From Bacteroidaceae bacterium (GTDB lineage Bacteria; Bacteroidota; Bacteroidia; Bacteroidales; Bacteroidaceae), in NCBI GenBank assembly GCA_017503065.1, contig JAFVTT010000045.1, positions 1 through 44,931 on the forward strand: DNA of 44,931 nt, written 5' to 3'. Below the pieces are notes generated by a model. The model was not told the DNA's origin and did not search any database. It saw nothing but the letters and a program-made list of their open reading frames with translations. This document shows, in pieces, positions 34,701-42,972 of this stretch. The number at the start of each line of letters is the position of its first letter. Within the stretch, counting starts at the first letter, position 1. The position numbers and the translations under genes are program-made.

Positions 34701-35094
34701 ATTAATGCTTATATGGCAACGCCATCAGCAGAATTTCAATCCCGAGAAGACCGTGGGTGTCATCGTGCCTTATCGCAACCAGATATCTGCCATACGCACA
34801 GTACTGGCCGAGAGGCTCGACACTCCTGACCATCCGCTCCTGCACATCACCATAGACACGGTGGAACGATACCAGGGCAGCCAGCGCAATTACATAATCT
34901 ACGGCTTTACCGTTCAAAAGGTCTATCAGTTGCGTTTCCTAACAGAAACCACATTCATGGAAGACGGCATGACAATAGACCGCAAACTGAATGTTGCCAT
35001 GACACGTGCCAGGGAATACCTCATCCTCGTAGGCAACAGAACCTTGCTCTCGCGCGTACCTTTATATAAAAGACTGTTATATTATTGCGGTTAG
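31789..35094 (+). CDS. Superfamily 1 helicase fused to a PD-(D/E)xK nuclease (Dna2-like)
   Basis: 1101 residues. A Cas4/RecB-like nuclease region at about 260-450 has LQGRMDMLQTDMRVLVEQKAG, the D...ExK catalytic pattern, and a following QMLLYMAIIRY helix. The C-terminal half (about 690-1100) is a UPF1/Dna2-type SF1 helicase: Walker A GPPGTGKT at 704-711, Walker B CIIDEASQ, motif III GDHKQLPAVVQ, motif V/VI TVERYQGSQRNYIIY and NVAMTRAREYLILVG. The likely role is processing of DNA ends or flaps in replication or repair; RNA cannot be excluded. I do not see a clear iron-sulphur cysteine set. It overlaps the DUF4270 gene by 8 bp although the products have unrelated locations. Confidence 0.9.
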   Translation: MSSEWFQEMGILYSLLPDYETAYTRLGRIFFELLDDATSESDVLLAGCFAKTDYLLKQKLAKPQLRRMVNDMRLRLTKDKGTQSAGNFMYDFQALCLFIALLSDKEVPAELEELFPKERQSGGRYAVDADYIRVILHDWDDEFLHCTSESGEEDLRIRYSGEGQLYGHDNSYLSELLWGGMMLNVLRPRKSADGVLLPELLVLEPDFLVDVSTIASCFESYAESPVVSLLRRLEPPAITEPILMGNMASELLDTVIHDRDGVAGRSSEMMKDLYVEAAKRFFQSNAVGVMYAQPDKSFHSLAWQQMLNIHKALHTTLPEAVDRYDESNVVVEPTFFSEMLGLQGRMDMLQTDMRVLVEQKAGKAAYVYGDADADTPKYKEQHYIQMLLYMAIIRYNFRQLYEGNNRELHAFLLYSKYMHPLVGLGFAPELLHRAIVLRNRYVAQERDLCQGGISKLMSSTAESLNLNEVRGRLWEQYQRPRIEGLLCRFRLSSELERAYFQRFYRFVALEHRLSKIGNQTKECSGFASAWLSSLDEKQQYGNILLGLTINAARFPDTGHISHLVLEYSGESGNFRQGDIVVLYSYPEDHTPDIRRTMVFRAVISNVSPSEITLKLRNMQKDASVFHCPTGSAWCLEHDFMESSYSGLYKGLYSFLCAPQERKDLVLMQRSPRVNPDAPLRGDYGAFNDLQKRIKASRDLFLVIGPPGTGKTSFGMLHTLQEELLEDDARVLVVSYTNRSVDEICSKLYPEIDFIRLGGNVLSAETYSERYLGSIVAQCKTSAELRDRVAAARVVVGTTSSAMSHLPLLSMDRYSLCIIDEASQILEPHLLPLLSLCCADGTPCISRFVMIGDHKQLPAVVQQRSRESRVDDLSLNAIGLSDCRNSMFERLLTRYRHNPDVCYMLTRQGRMHRDIAHFPNIAFYGGKLQEVPLEHQLAASAHSRVRFIDVQPQDFSQTDKVNPSEASVIADELMLIWQRHQQNFNPEKTVGVIVPYRNQISAIRTVLAERLDTPDHPLLHITIDTVERYQGSQRNYIIYGFTVQKVYQLRFLTETTFMEDGMTIDRKLNVAMTRAREYLILVGNRTLLSRVPLYKRLLYYCG

Positions 35095-35152
35095 GTGCTT
35101 GGCGTTCAGTTTAGGATGCTTGTAAAGTGTCCGCTATGGTATCAAGATGAAG

Positions 35153-35189
35153 TGAACCCCAAAAGTCAGATAAAGACTTTTGGGGTTCA
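35153..35189. terminator. Bidirectional terminator between the helicase and OB-fold lipoprotein genes
   Basis: TGAACCCCAAAAGTC (35153-35167) pairs perfectly with 35175-35189, 15 bp with a 7-nt loop, followed by ATTT. The two genes converge here. Confidence 0.8.
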
Positions 35190-35277
35190 TTTCTGCATAT
35201 CTCCACTTGTTCAGTATTGCCATATGACATAAAAGTCCGTAATTACGAACAAGTGGGTTTGTGTCTACATTGTATTA

Positions 35278-36828
35278 TTATTGTTTCGAAGTGTGTGACA
35301 TATACACTGCGTTACCAACCTGGGGACTTCCCTTATAGGAGGCCTTGTTGCCCACGATGGTGATAGTGTCGCCTACCTTAAGTCCCTTGGCATCAACCAT
35401 ACCCTTCTTGGCATCGCCTGTGGCTCCGTAGCCGGGAAGGATACCATATACATAGACATCGTCGCCGTTGGCATCCTGCAGGGTCAGATTGCCATAAGTG
35501 GGGTTGGCTATGTCGGTGATTGTGCCGGTGAGTTTGTAGTATACGTCGGTAGCATCCTCCTTGGTAAGGAACTCTGCCACGCTGACCTCGGGAGTTGCGG
35601 TATATTTCTCCAACAGCGTGCCCTTGGGCATCTGGGGTGTACCCTTGTACTCGCTACGCTTGCCTACAACGGTAACGAAGTCGCCTATAGCGAGAGTATG
35701 GCCCTGGGTGTTTACATAGTATGCATACACCTCGCCGGTGTAATCCTTGACGTAGAAATTGTTGTTGTAGTTGTTGAATCCGGTTACATGACCCACGATG
35801 CGGTACTGTGCGGCATCATCCACCGCGGCGGCAAGGAATTCTGCCACTGTAACGTCGGCAACGCCACCGGCCTGTGAGAAGGTATAGGGGATGGGTTCGC
35901 CTTCGTTGGCAAAGAACGAGATGTTGCCTTCGCGTGCACTGCCGTCATTGGGCATGATGTTGAAGGTGTAGACGATGGTGTCGGCAGGGTTAGGCTCCAG
36001 TTTGGTGGGAACGCCGTCAATGTATTCCGCTTCACTGTATGAAATCCAGTCCTGGCATTCGTCGGCAATGGTGAAGAAGGCACCCTTGCCCTTGCTTGCC
36101 AGAACAACTTCCAACTGACCGCCGTCCTTGCTTACCTCGGTGGTTTCGCTTACGATCTTGAGGAGAGCCTTCTCGATTTCCAGTACGGTAACGTCCACCA
36201 TCTGCGGGTCACCCTTGTATGATCCCTTGGGACCTTCGATGGTAACCTTGTCGCCTACTTCCAGACCCAGGCTGGTGAAGTTCTTTGTCTTGCCTTCTGC
36301 ATCCAGTGTGCCGTAGATGTAGAGTTCTGCGGTACCGTCGGTCATGTACCAGTTGCCATAAGTGGTGTTGACAATCTTGGTGATAGTACCGGATACAACG
36401 AATGACTTGCCGTCGGGAGCCTCGTTTACCTCCTTACAGGTGGCCTTCGATGCTGTCATTTCTCCCTGACGTACCTTCAGGAAGAGGTTCTTGTCGGCAG
36501 AGATAATCTTCAGCTCCACCTCGCGTCCGGCATCGGACTTCTCGGCACTGAATGACAATGTGGTCGTACCTGCCTCGCCAGAGGTCTGTGAAACGGTCAG
36601 CCATGCGGGGATGGGGTAGAGGTCATTGCCCTTGCTGTCCTTTTCCTGGCTGAATTCCCATGTGTCACCTGCAACTAAGGTGACTTCTTCTGTACCACCC
36701 TCAGCAGGAATGCTGATGTATGAGGTGGAGAGGTTGAGATCCTTGAAGGTTCCCAACACCTGATCTTCCGAGCATCCTATGCAAAGCAGGGCGCCCAGTA
36801 AGAGTGTGAATATTGATTTTATCTTCAT
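35278..36828 (-). CDS. BACON/OB-fold surface lipoprotein paired with the Oar-like receptor
   Basis: 516 residues. Lipoprotein signal MKIKSIFTLLLGALLCIGC. Domain order by eye: BACON-like domain (about 33-120), OB fold 1 (about 128-215: FVVSGTITKIVNTTYGNWYMTDG...), second BACON-like domain (about 220-325), OB fold 2 (about 328-410: YRIVGHVTGFNNYNNNFYVKDYTG) and OB fold 3 (about 418-512: YKLTGTITDIANPTYGNLTLQD). Each OB unit ends in a VGDxVTIxGxxxxYKGxPQM strand, as in the nucleic-acid-binding OB domains of Bacteroidota secreted nucleases. There is no catalytic domain. The start is 8 bp after the TonB receptor stop, so it is an operon partner, probably on the cell surface. Confidence 0.85.
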   Translation of the reverse strand: MKIKSIFTLLLGALLCIGCSEDQVLGTFKDLNLSTSYISIPAEGGTEEVTLVAGDTWEFSQEKDSKGNDLYPIPAWLTVSQTSGEAGTTTLSFSAEKSDAGREVELKIISADKNLFLKVRQGEMTASKATCKEVNEAPDGKSFVVSGTITKIVNTTYGNWYMTDGTAELYIYGTLDAEGKTKNFTSLGLEVGDKVTIEGPKGSYKGDPQMVDVTVLEIEKALLKIVSETTEVSKDGGQLEVVLASKGKGAFFTIADECQDWISYSEAEYIDGVPTKLEPNPADTIVYTFNIMPNDGSAREGNISFFANEGEPIPYTFSQAGGVADVTVAEFLAAAVDDAAQYRIVGHVTGFNNYNNNFYVKDYTGEVYAYYVNTQGHTLAIGDFVTVVGKRSEYKGTPQMPKGTLLEKYTATPEVSVAEFLTKEDATDVYYKLTGTITDIANPTYGNLTLQDANGDDVYVYGILPGYGATGDAKKGMVDAKGLKVGDTITIVGNKASYKGSPQVGNAVYMSHTSKQ

Positions 36829-36836
36829 CTTCGTGA

Positions 36837-39800
36837 TTAGTTAAATAAGTATTTTACACCTACTGAAATGTTCCAGCACTGGCCGATAGAGTAGTTGGGA
36901 ACCCAAACCTCTGTGTTGGCGTTGATCTTCTCGGGTGTGGAGAATGTAGCATAGCCCTGTGCGTCTGTGCCTTCGAACTTGAGGATACGGCCGGAGTTGA
37001 GGTCTGTGCTCATCTGCTTGCTGACACCCAGTTCGGAACTGAAGAGGTTCAGGACGTTCTTCATGTCAAAGCTCAACTGAAGGGTGTTCAGCGTCTTGCC
37101 AATCTTGAGTTTGAAGTCGTGCTTGTAGCTCATGTCCAGACGGTGTACCCAGGGGTTGTAAACGCTGTATGCCTCGGCGTACTTGCCCTGGTTGGCGCTC
37201 AGGTAACTGTTGTTGTGTACGAAGGCCATGAAGCGGTCGCGGTCGTCGGGAGAAGTGAAGCGGAATTCGTTGTTCTTCACCTGCTCGTCTGTGGGGATGT
37301 AGAGAGCGTCGTAGTTGTAGCCGTCGCCGTTCATGTCGTTGGCGGTCATGTATGAATAGTTGTAACCGCCGTTCCATCCCTCGTAAACCAGACTGAAGTG
37401 GCTGTTCTTCTTGTGGAAGGTGGCAGAGGCAATCACGCGGTTGGGGGTAACGTACTCGGAGTTGTGCAGGGCAATGTTGTTGGGACCATTCACGGTGGGA
37501 ACGTATGTGAATGCTGACTCGGCATTGGAACCGGGCAGACCTGTTACCTCCTTAGACACGGTGTGTGTGTATGAGGCCATCAGGCTCAGTTCCTTTACGG
37601 GACGCATGTTCAAGGTCACGTTTGCTGACCATCCATAACCCTTGCTGGTGTTCTCCAGGACAAATGCCTTGGTACCTGAGCGGAACTCTGTGGGATACAC
37701 GGGACGGCAGTCGGCGCCGTTGAAGCGTGCAAAACCTTCCACGGGTATTATGCTCCAGTCGGAGATGGTGGCGGCATTGACGGTCTTGTTGTAGATACCC
37801 TCAACAGAAACGGAGAAGGGGAATGATGTGGGCAGGTTGTAGTCCAGAGCCAAAGAGGTCTTCCATACCTGAGGCATCTTGAACTTGGGATCCACGGCAG
37901 AGATGGAAGAGGGACGTGTGCCGTCGTCGGGAGTGACGGTGCTGGGGAAGCCCATGCCAATCAGTTTGTCGCGCAGGGACTGGGTGTATGACTTGCCGTC
38001 CTCCTTTACAAGGCCTCCGGCAAACTCAGACATCAAGGCGCCCATGTCGGCATACTTTGCCTTCACCTCGTCGGGCAGGTAGTTGTAGTTGCTCTTGGGA
38101 CCGAGCTGGGCCTGGTACTGTACCATACCGCCGTTTGTGGGCATGTTGGTGAAGAATACCAGGGGCAGACGTCCGGAGAAGAGGCCTGTACCGCCACGGA
38201 GTTTCAGTGACTTGTCGCCCATGATGTCATATACGAAACCAATGCGGGGAGATGCCATCAGTTTGGTGGTGGGCCACTTGCCAGTGTCTATGTGGCGTCC
38301 GTTGTAGTCAAGTTCCTTGATGGCGTTGTTGGTCATCAGGTCGCCGTTGTTGAAGAAGAGAGCGTCCAGACGCAGACCTGCGGTCAGCTTGAAATTGTCG
38401 GTAGCGTTCCATTCCTCCTGGCCGTAGATGCCCAGTTTGCTGAAGCGTACACGTGCGGCAGGAGCAGTCTCGCCGTCATAGCCGTAGGTCAGACACACTA
38501 CTTCGGGTGTGGCACCGGTCAGGAAGTCGTCCACGCTCTTGTAGCGGTAGTAGCCTGTACCGTTGCGCATGTACTGGTTGTCGGCCATCTGGTACTCGTA
38601 ACTGATACCAGCGATGATCTTGTGGTTGCCGGTATAGTATGTAATGTCGTCCTTGATGTTGAACACGGTGTTGTGCACGGCATTGTTCCAGGTGAAGAGT
38701 TCATAACCCAGAGCCATGTACTGAGTGGTGGTGTTGGTACCGTCGTGTATGTCGATGAAGGGGAACTCGGAAGAGTTGGAACCGCGCACGTCGTCCAGTT
38801 TGGAGAATGTAGCCAGGAACTGGTTGGACAGGTTGTCGGTGAGACGGCTGTTCAGGTCCACAGATGCAGAGTGCACCAGATTGTTCATGGAATACATTGA
38901 GTTGGCGAAGGGCATGGAGTAGAGTGATGCACGTCCGTAAGCGGAACGCTCGCCACCATCCATAGAAGAGACGTTGGGGCCGTTCCATGCGGTGTTCTTG
39001 GTGTAGTTGTAGCGGACGGCCAACTTGTGTCTGTCGGTAATGTTCCAGTCAACACGTGCCAGCAACTTGAGGTTGCTCTCGTCTGCGGGGAAGTCGGTGA
39101 ACGAACCTGTGTCGTATCCGTACTTCTCGGCAACGAAGTCCTTTACGCGCTGCATGTCGGCAACGGTGGTGTAGGAGAGGTACTGTTCCTCGCTGGCCAC
39201 ACCATCCTGAGAAGGTCTCCAGCGAACGGCCACAGAGGGGGATGCTGTGTACTCGGCATTGGCGAAGAAGAACAGTTTGTCCTTGATGATGGGGCCGCCG
39301 AAAGTGGCGCCGTATGTAGTGCTGCGGTCTCTGTCGCGTGCACCGGAAATGGTCTGGCCGTATACGGCATCACCACGCATGTTCTCGTTTCTGTGGTGAA
39401 CGTAGGCAGTACCCTTGAAGGTGTTGGTACCAGACTTGGTAATGGCGTTCACGCCACCGCCGATGAAGTTTGTCTGGCGGACGTCAAAGGGAGAGATGAC
39501 AACCTGCAACTCCTCGATGGCGTCTATTGAGATGGGGTTGCCGCCACCGGGCAGGTTCTCGCTCAGGCCGAAGTTGTTGTTGAAGTTGGCACCGTCCACG
39601 GTGAAGTTGGCTGTTCTGCCGTCCACACCAGCGAAGTTCATGCCGTTGCCTCCGTAGGGGGAAAGGCGTGTGATGTCCGTGATGGAACGGTTTATGGTAG
39701 GCATAGAGTTCATTTGCGCATTGCTGATGTTGGTTGAAGCACCAGTCTTCTCTCCAGCAAACTTTGAAGAACTACCCACTACTACCAACTCGTCCATTTG

Positions 39801-40142
39801 CTTGGCATCCTCGTTGATAATAATGTTCATGTTGTAGGTTTCACCAAGTTCCAGAGTGATGTTCTTCACGCTCTTGGGTTTGAAACCTACATAGCGGATC
39901 TGCACCTCATAGGGACCGCCGGGACGCATACCCTGGATGTTGAAGCGTCCATCTGTGTTTGTTACTGTGGAGTAACGTGAACCTGAGGGTTGGTGTACGG
40001 CTTGGACGATGGCGCCGATGATGGCCTCCTTCTTCTCATCCGTCAACTTACCGCTCATTCCAGAGGTTGTTACCTGTGCGGAAACAACGGTAGCGACCAG
40101 CAATAGTGCCGCTACCCAAAATGACCTCATTGTTTTAAACAT
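36837..40142 (-). CDS. Oar-like TonB-dependent outer-membrane receptor
   Basis: 1101 residues. Signal peptide 1-22 (ends VVSA), then a carboxypeptidase-regulatory-like domain (about 28-110: SGKLTDEKKEAIIGAIVQA...YVGFKPK), a plug region (about 115-260) with GVDGRTANFTVDGANFNNNFG and ISIDAIEELQVVISPFDVRQTNFIGGGVNAITKSGTN, and a large beta-barrel to the C-terminus, which ends in YLFN. The layout and wording are those of Oar/OmpA-type TonB receptors rather than SusC. It should import or bind a large substrate using TonB energy. The downstream lipoprotein carries OB folds, so nucleic acid or a nucleotide-linked ligand is one possibility. Confidence 0.9.
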   Translation of the reverse strand: MFKTMRSFWVAALLLVATVVSAQVTTSGMSGKLTDEKKEAIIGAIVQAVHQPSGSRYSTVTNTDGRFNIQGMRPGGPYEVQIRYVGFKPKSVKNITLELGETYNMNIIINEDAKQMDELVVVGSSSKFAGEKTGASTNISNAQMNSMPTINRSITDITRLSPYGGNGMNFAGVDGRTANFTVDGANFNNNFGLSENLPGGGNPISIDAIEELQVVISPFDVRQTNFIGGGVNAITKSGTNTFKGTAYVHHRNENMRGDAVYGQTISGARDRDRSTTYGATFGGPIIKDKLFFFANAEYTASPSVAVRWRPSQDGVASEEQYLSYTTVADMQRVKDFVAEKYGYDTGSFTDFPADESNLKLLARVDWNITDRHKLAVRYNYTKNTAWNGPNVSSMDGGERSAYGRASLYSMPFANSMYSMNNLVHSASVDLNSRLTDNLSNQFLATFSKLDDVRGSNSSEFPFIDIHDGTNTTTQYMALGYELFTWNNAVHNTVFNIKDDITYYTGNHKIIAGISYEYQMADNQYMRNGTGYYRYKSVDDFLTGATPEVVCLTYGYDGETAPAARVRFSKLGIYGQEEWNATDNFKLTAGLRLDALFFNNGDLMTNNAIKELDYNGRHIDTGKWPTTKLMASPRIGFVYDIMGDKSLKLRGGTGLFSGRLPLVFFTNMPTNGGMVQYQAQLGPKSNYNYLPDEVKAKYADMGALMSEFAGGLVKEDGKSYTQSLRDKLIGMGFPSTVTPDDGTRPSSISAVDPKFKMPQVWKTSLALDYNLPTSFPFSVSVEGIYNKTVNAATISDWSIIPVEGFARFNGADCRPVYPTEFRSGTKAFVLENTSKGYGWSANVTLNMRPVKELSLMASYTHTVSKEVTGLPGSNAESAFTYVPTVNGPNNIALHNSEYVTPNRVIASATFHKKNSHFSLVYEGWNGGYNYSYMTANDMNGDGYNYDALYIPTDEQVKNNEFRFTSPDDRDRFMAFVHNNSYLSANQGKYAEAYSVYNPWVHRLDMSYKHDFKLKIGKTLNTLQLSFDMKNVLNLFSSELGVSKQMSTDLNSGRILKFEGTDAQGYATFSTPEKINANTEVWVPNYSIGQCWNISVGVKYLFN

Positions 40143-40191
40143 GATGAATTGATTGAATTTTTAATAAATGATAGTTTATTTAATGATGATG

Positions 40192-40199
40192 CAAAGTTA
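40192..40199 (-). promoter_or_regulatory. -7 element of the Oar-like receptor operon
   Basis: Minus-strand TAACTTTG followed by CA, 49 nt before the receptor ATG; fits TAnnTTTG. Confidence 0.65.
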
Positions 40200-40344
40200 G
40201 TTAAAATATGTGAACTAATGAGCGCTTTTCAGATAAAAATGCATCAGTATTGGGTAATCTCTGATAAAATGACGCGAGTTCGATGAATTCACCCCTAGCG
40301 AGTTCCTGATATTTTCTACCCAAATGTCGGAAAACGGATATAAG

Positions 40345-40384
40345 AATACCGCCAGAGGGCTTGGGTGGCGCTTCTGGCGGTATT
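40345..40384. terminator. Terminator hairpin downstream of the PepSY-like gene
   Basis: AATACCGCCAGA (40345-40356) pairs perfectly with TCTGGCGGTATT (40373-40384) around a 16-nt loop. It lies between the PepSY-like gene and the receptor operon, both on the minus strand, so it should stop the former. The rest of the 297-bp gap holds the receptor promoter and nothing else recognisable. Confidence 0.75.
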
Positions 40385-40439
40385 GGCTATTATTATGAAA
40401 AAAGAGTTGTTCCTGTGTTGTAAGGGGGCGTGTTCCTGC

Positions 40440-40889
40440 TTAGTCGTCTATGCGGAGGAAGTTGCCCTTGCCGTCAAAGACGAGTTCCATGTCGTTGGTC
40501 AGTTCCACTACCTGGGTGTTCTTCTTCTTCTTCCATTCGATAATCTTGGCATGGGGGAACTTGCCCTTCACGTGCTGTGTTATCTTCACGGGGAGGATGG
40601 AGTTGGGCAGGGGGGTCTTGTCGTCTGTCGACTCGATGTCTGTCACATTGCCTCTCTTGTCGAAGTCCAGTTTGTAGGTTGTCCTGTTGTCGCTTACGTA
40701 AACCTTGTGCTCAACGTCGAGGATGTCCTTGTCCATCTCGTAGTGGCTGATGTTGTAACCCTTGAAGTGCTTTGCAATGTATTCCTTGGCATTCTGGGGT
40801 ATGCCTTTGTAATTCTGTGCCTGAACTGTCTGGAAGGTGAGGGTTGCCAGGATTGCAACCAGGGCGCAAAGTAATGATGACTTTTTCAT
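40440..40889 (-). CDS. PepSY-like secreted protein
   Basis: 149 residues with a signal peptide (1-24, ends QTVQA). The rest consists of two PepSY-like beta-alpha units: IPQNAKEYIAKHFKGYNISHYEMD...YKLDFDKRGNVTDIES and LPVKITQHVKGKFPHAKIIEWKKKKN...LVFDGKGNFLRID. This is the putative beta-lactamase-inhibitor-like PepSY family (DUF2874 type) common in Bacteroidales. Inhibitor activity is not established for these proteins. Transcribed alone from a strong promoter with a leader of about 100 nt. Confidence 0.87.
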   Translation of the reverse strand: MKKSSLLCALVAILATLTFQTVQAQNYKGIPQNAKEYIAKHFKGYNISHYEMDKDILDVEHKVYVSDNRTTYKLDFDKRGNVTDIESTDDKTPLPNSILPVKITQHVKGKFPHAKIIEWKKKKNTQVVELTNDMELVFDGKGNFLRIDD

Positions 40890-41001
40890 AATGTGTATTT
40901 GTTTTGTTTGTTTCTGATATGATTGTCCTTTATATTATATATATAATGTGTCTCTCGCCGGCAGAGGTGCCTTGTGTGGTCATAACCTCTGTTTTGCTGT
41001 T

Positions 41002-41033
41002 CAAAAGTATATCATATTACGTTATCCGCCAAA
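41002..41033 (-). promoter_or_regulatory. Consensus promoter of the PepSY-like gene
   Basis: On the minus strand TTTG (41033-41030), exactly 20 bp, then TACTTTTG (41009-41002): the cleanest -33/-7 pair in the window. It implies a 5' leader of about 105 nt ahead of the ATG at 40889; no riboswitch fold was recognised in that leader. Confidence 0.7.
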
Positions 41034-41154
41034 TTTGTTTTTGCATACGTAAACACTTGCGCGTGCTTATTAGTTTTTTTTTGCTAAAAAGTCTCGGTTC
41101 TTGTCTTTTGTATACATGATGAGTGTACATTTGTGGAAATAAAGCGTGTTTTGG
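41034..41154. other. Gap between the divergent PepSY-like and kbl promoters
   Basis: AT-rich DNA without a recognisable gene; together with the flanking promoters it completes the 334-bp gap between the two start codons. A possible inverted motif, CACTTGCGCGTGC, lies near 41054. Confidence 0.4.
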
Positions 41155-41186
41155 TTTTGCCGTTTGGACAAAAAAGCGTAACTTTG
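41155..41186 (+). promoter_or_regulatory. kbl promoter
   Basis: TTTTG at 41155-41159, 19 bp, then TAACTTTG at 41179-41186; 37 nt before the ATG. Matches the Bacteroidota -33/-7 layout. Confidence 0.7.
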
Positions 41187-41223
41187 GGTCGTAATAACCA
41201 AAACTTCTAAATCTAAACTGACT

Positions 41224-42411
41224 ATGTACGGAAAAATGAAAGAACATCTTTGCCAGACTTTGGCAGAGATCAAGGAAGCAGGACTTTACAAGAACGAGCG
41301 TTTGATAGAGAGCCCCCAGCAGGCTGAAATCCAGGTGGCTGGCAAGGAGGTGCTGAACTTCTGTGCTAACAACTATCTGGGCCTTTCCAACCATCCCCGC
41401 CTCATTGAGGCTGCCAAGAAGGCTCTGGACAGCCGTGGCTTCGGTATGTCAAGCGTGCGCTTCATCTGCGGTACTGCCGACATCCACAAGGTTCTGGAGG
41501 CTGAAATCAGCGAGTACTTCAAGACCGAGGACACCATCCTGTATGCCGCTTGCTTTGATGCCAACGGCGGTGTGTTCGAACCTCTGCTGACCGACGAGGA
41601 CGCTATCATCTCCGATGCCCTGAACCACGCTTCCATCATCGACGGCGTGCGTCTGTGCAAGGCAAAGCGCTACCGCTATGCCAATGCCAACATGGAGGAA
41701 CTGGAGAAGTGCCTTCAGGAGGCTCAGGCCCAGCGCTTCCGCATCATCGTTACCGACGGTGTGTTCTCTATGGACGGCAACGTGGCTCCCATGGACAAGA
41801 TCTGTGACCTGGCAGAGAAGTACGACGCACTGGTGATGGTGGACGAGAGCCACTCCGCAGGTGTGGTGGGCGCTACCGGTCATGGCGTGAGCGAGTTCTT
41901 CAACACCTACGACCGCGTGGACATCTACACCGGCACACTGGGCAAGAGTTTCGGCGGTGCCATGGGTGGCTTCACCACCGGCAAGAAGGAGATTATCGAC
42001 CTGTTGCGCCAGCGCAGCCGTCCCTACCTCTTCTCCAACTCTCTGGCTCCCTCTCTCGTGGGCGCAGGCATAGAGATGTTCCGCATGCTCAAGGAGAGCA
42101 ACGCCATCCACGACAAGTTGGTGGAGAACGTAAACTACTTCCGCGACAAGATGATAGCAGCCGGCTTCGACATCAAGCCCACACAGAGCGCCATCTGCGC
42201 CGTTATGCTCTACGATGCCAAGTTGAGCCAGGACTTCGCCGCACGTCTGCAGGACGAGGGTATCTACGTGACGGGCTTCTACTATCCCGTAGTTCCCAAG
42301 GGCCAGGCACGTATCCGTGTGCAGGTTTCTGCCGGCCACGAGCGTGAGCATCTGGACAAGTGTATCGCCGCCTTCACCAAGATAGGTAAGGAAATGGGCG
42401 TGCTGAAGTAA
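41224..42411 (+). CDS. kbl: Glycine C-acetyltransferase (2-amino-3-ketobutyrate CoA ligase)
   Basis: 395-residue PLP enzyme of the alpha-oxoamine synthase family. It splits 2-amino-3-oxobutyrate with CoA into glycine and acetyl-CoA in threonine breakdown. Seen: NFCANNYLGLSNHP, the FICGTADIHKVLE region, MVDESHSAGVVGATGHG (PLP-interacting Asp and His) and TGTLGKSFGGAMGGF with the PLP lysine. Length and ends are normal. The close paralogue 8-amino-7-oxononanoate synthase (BioF) is the main alternative, but the length and the RFICGT wording favour Kbl. No threonine dehydrogenase gene is adjacent. The codon use is strongly biased, consistent with high expression. Confidence 0.92.
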   Translation: MYGKMKEHLCQTLAEIKEAGLYKNERLIESPQQAEIQVAGKEVLNFCANNYLGLSNHPRLIEAAKKALDSRGFGMSSVRFICGTADIHKVLEAEISEYFKTEDTILYAACFDANGGVFEPLLTDEDAIISDALNHASIIDGVRLCKAKRYRYANANMEELEKCLQEAQAQRFRIIVTDGVFSMDGNVAPMDKICDLAEKYDALVMVDESHSAGVVGATGHGVSEFFNTYDRVDIYTGTLGKSFGGAMGGFTTGKKEIIDLLRQRSRPYLFSNSLAPSLVGAGIEMFRMLKESNAIHDKLVENVNYFRDKMIAAGFDIKPTQSAICAVMLYDAKLSQDFAARLQDEGIYVTGFYYPVVPKGQARIRVQVSAGHEREHLDKCIAAFTKIGKEMGVLK

Positions 42412-42440
42412 TCCGCCGGGCACAAGGATAAAGCAATACC

Positions 42441-42481
42441 GTCCCCGATTCCGCCAAGATGACGGTTTCGGGGACGCTTTT
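42441..42481 (+). terminator. Terminator after kbl
   Basis: GTCCCCGATTCCG (42441-42453) pairs with CGGTTTCGGGGAC (42463-42475) except for a 2-bp internal mismatch, then GCTTTT. It separates kbl from the bcp-rfb genes. Confidence 0.72.
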
Positions 42482-42504
42482 AGGACAACAGAAACACACA
42501 AGCT

Positions 42505-42972
42505 ATGAACGTAGGAGACAGAATACCCGAAGTCCTTGGAAAGGACCAGGACGGCAACGAGATAAAGGCCAGCGACTACAAGGGGCGCAAGATAGTGCTC
42601 TACTCTTACCCCAAGGCTAACACCAGCGGCTGCACCGCCGAGGCGTGCTCCCTGCAGGCACACAAGGCCGAACTGGAGGCCGCCGGATACTCCATCATCG
42701 GCGTGAGCAAGGACAGGGAGGGATTGCAGAAGAAATTTGCCGAGGCACAGGGGCTGGAATTCCCCCTGATTGCCGACACGGACACCACGCTGCTCCAACT
42801 GCTCGGATGCTGGGGCGAGAAGGTGGCATGCGGACGACGCACCATTGGTACCCTGCGCACCACCTACCTGGTAAACGAGGATGGAGTGATAGAGAAGATT
42901 TTCACGCCCAAGGAGATAAAGACCAAGATTCACGCCGAACAGATACTTTCCTATATAAATGAACGTAATTGA
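42505..42972 (+). CDS. bcp: Thiol peroxidase of the Bcp/PrxQ type
   Basis: 155 residues. Reduces hydrogen peroxide and organic peroxides at the expense of thioredoxin, in the cytoplasm. The peroxidatic cysteine is in KANTSGCTAEAC; the second cysteine five residues later is the resolving one of atypical 2-Cys PrxQ proteins. YPKANTSGC is a variant of the usual YPKDxTPGC, with N for D and S for P, so the PxxxTxxC motif is partly altered. Its end overlaps the rfbC start by 14 bp. Confidence 0.92.
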   Translation: MNVGDRIPEVLGKDQDGNEIKASDYKGRKIVLYSYPKANTSGCTAEACSLQAHKAELEAAGYSIIGVSKDREGLQKKFAEAQGLEFPLIADTDTTLLQLLGCWGEKVACGRRTIGTLRTTYLVNEDGVIEKIFTPKEIKTKIHAEQILSYINERN

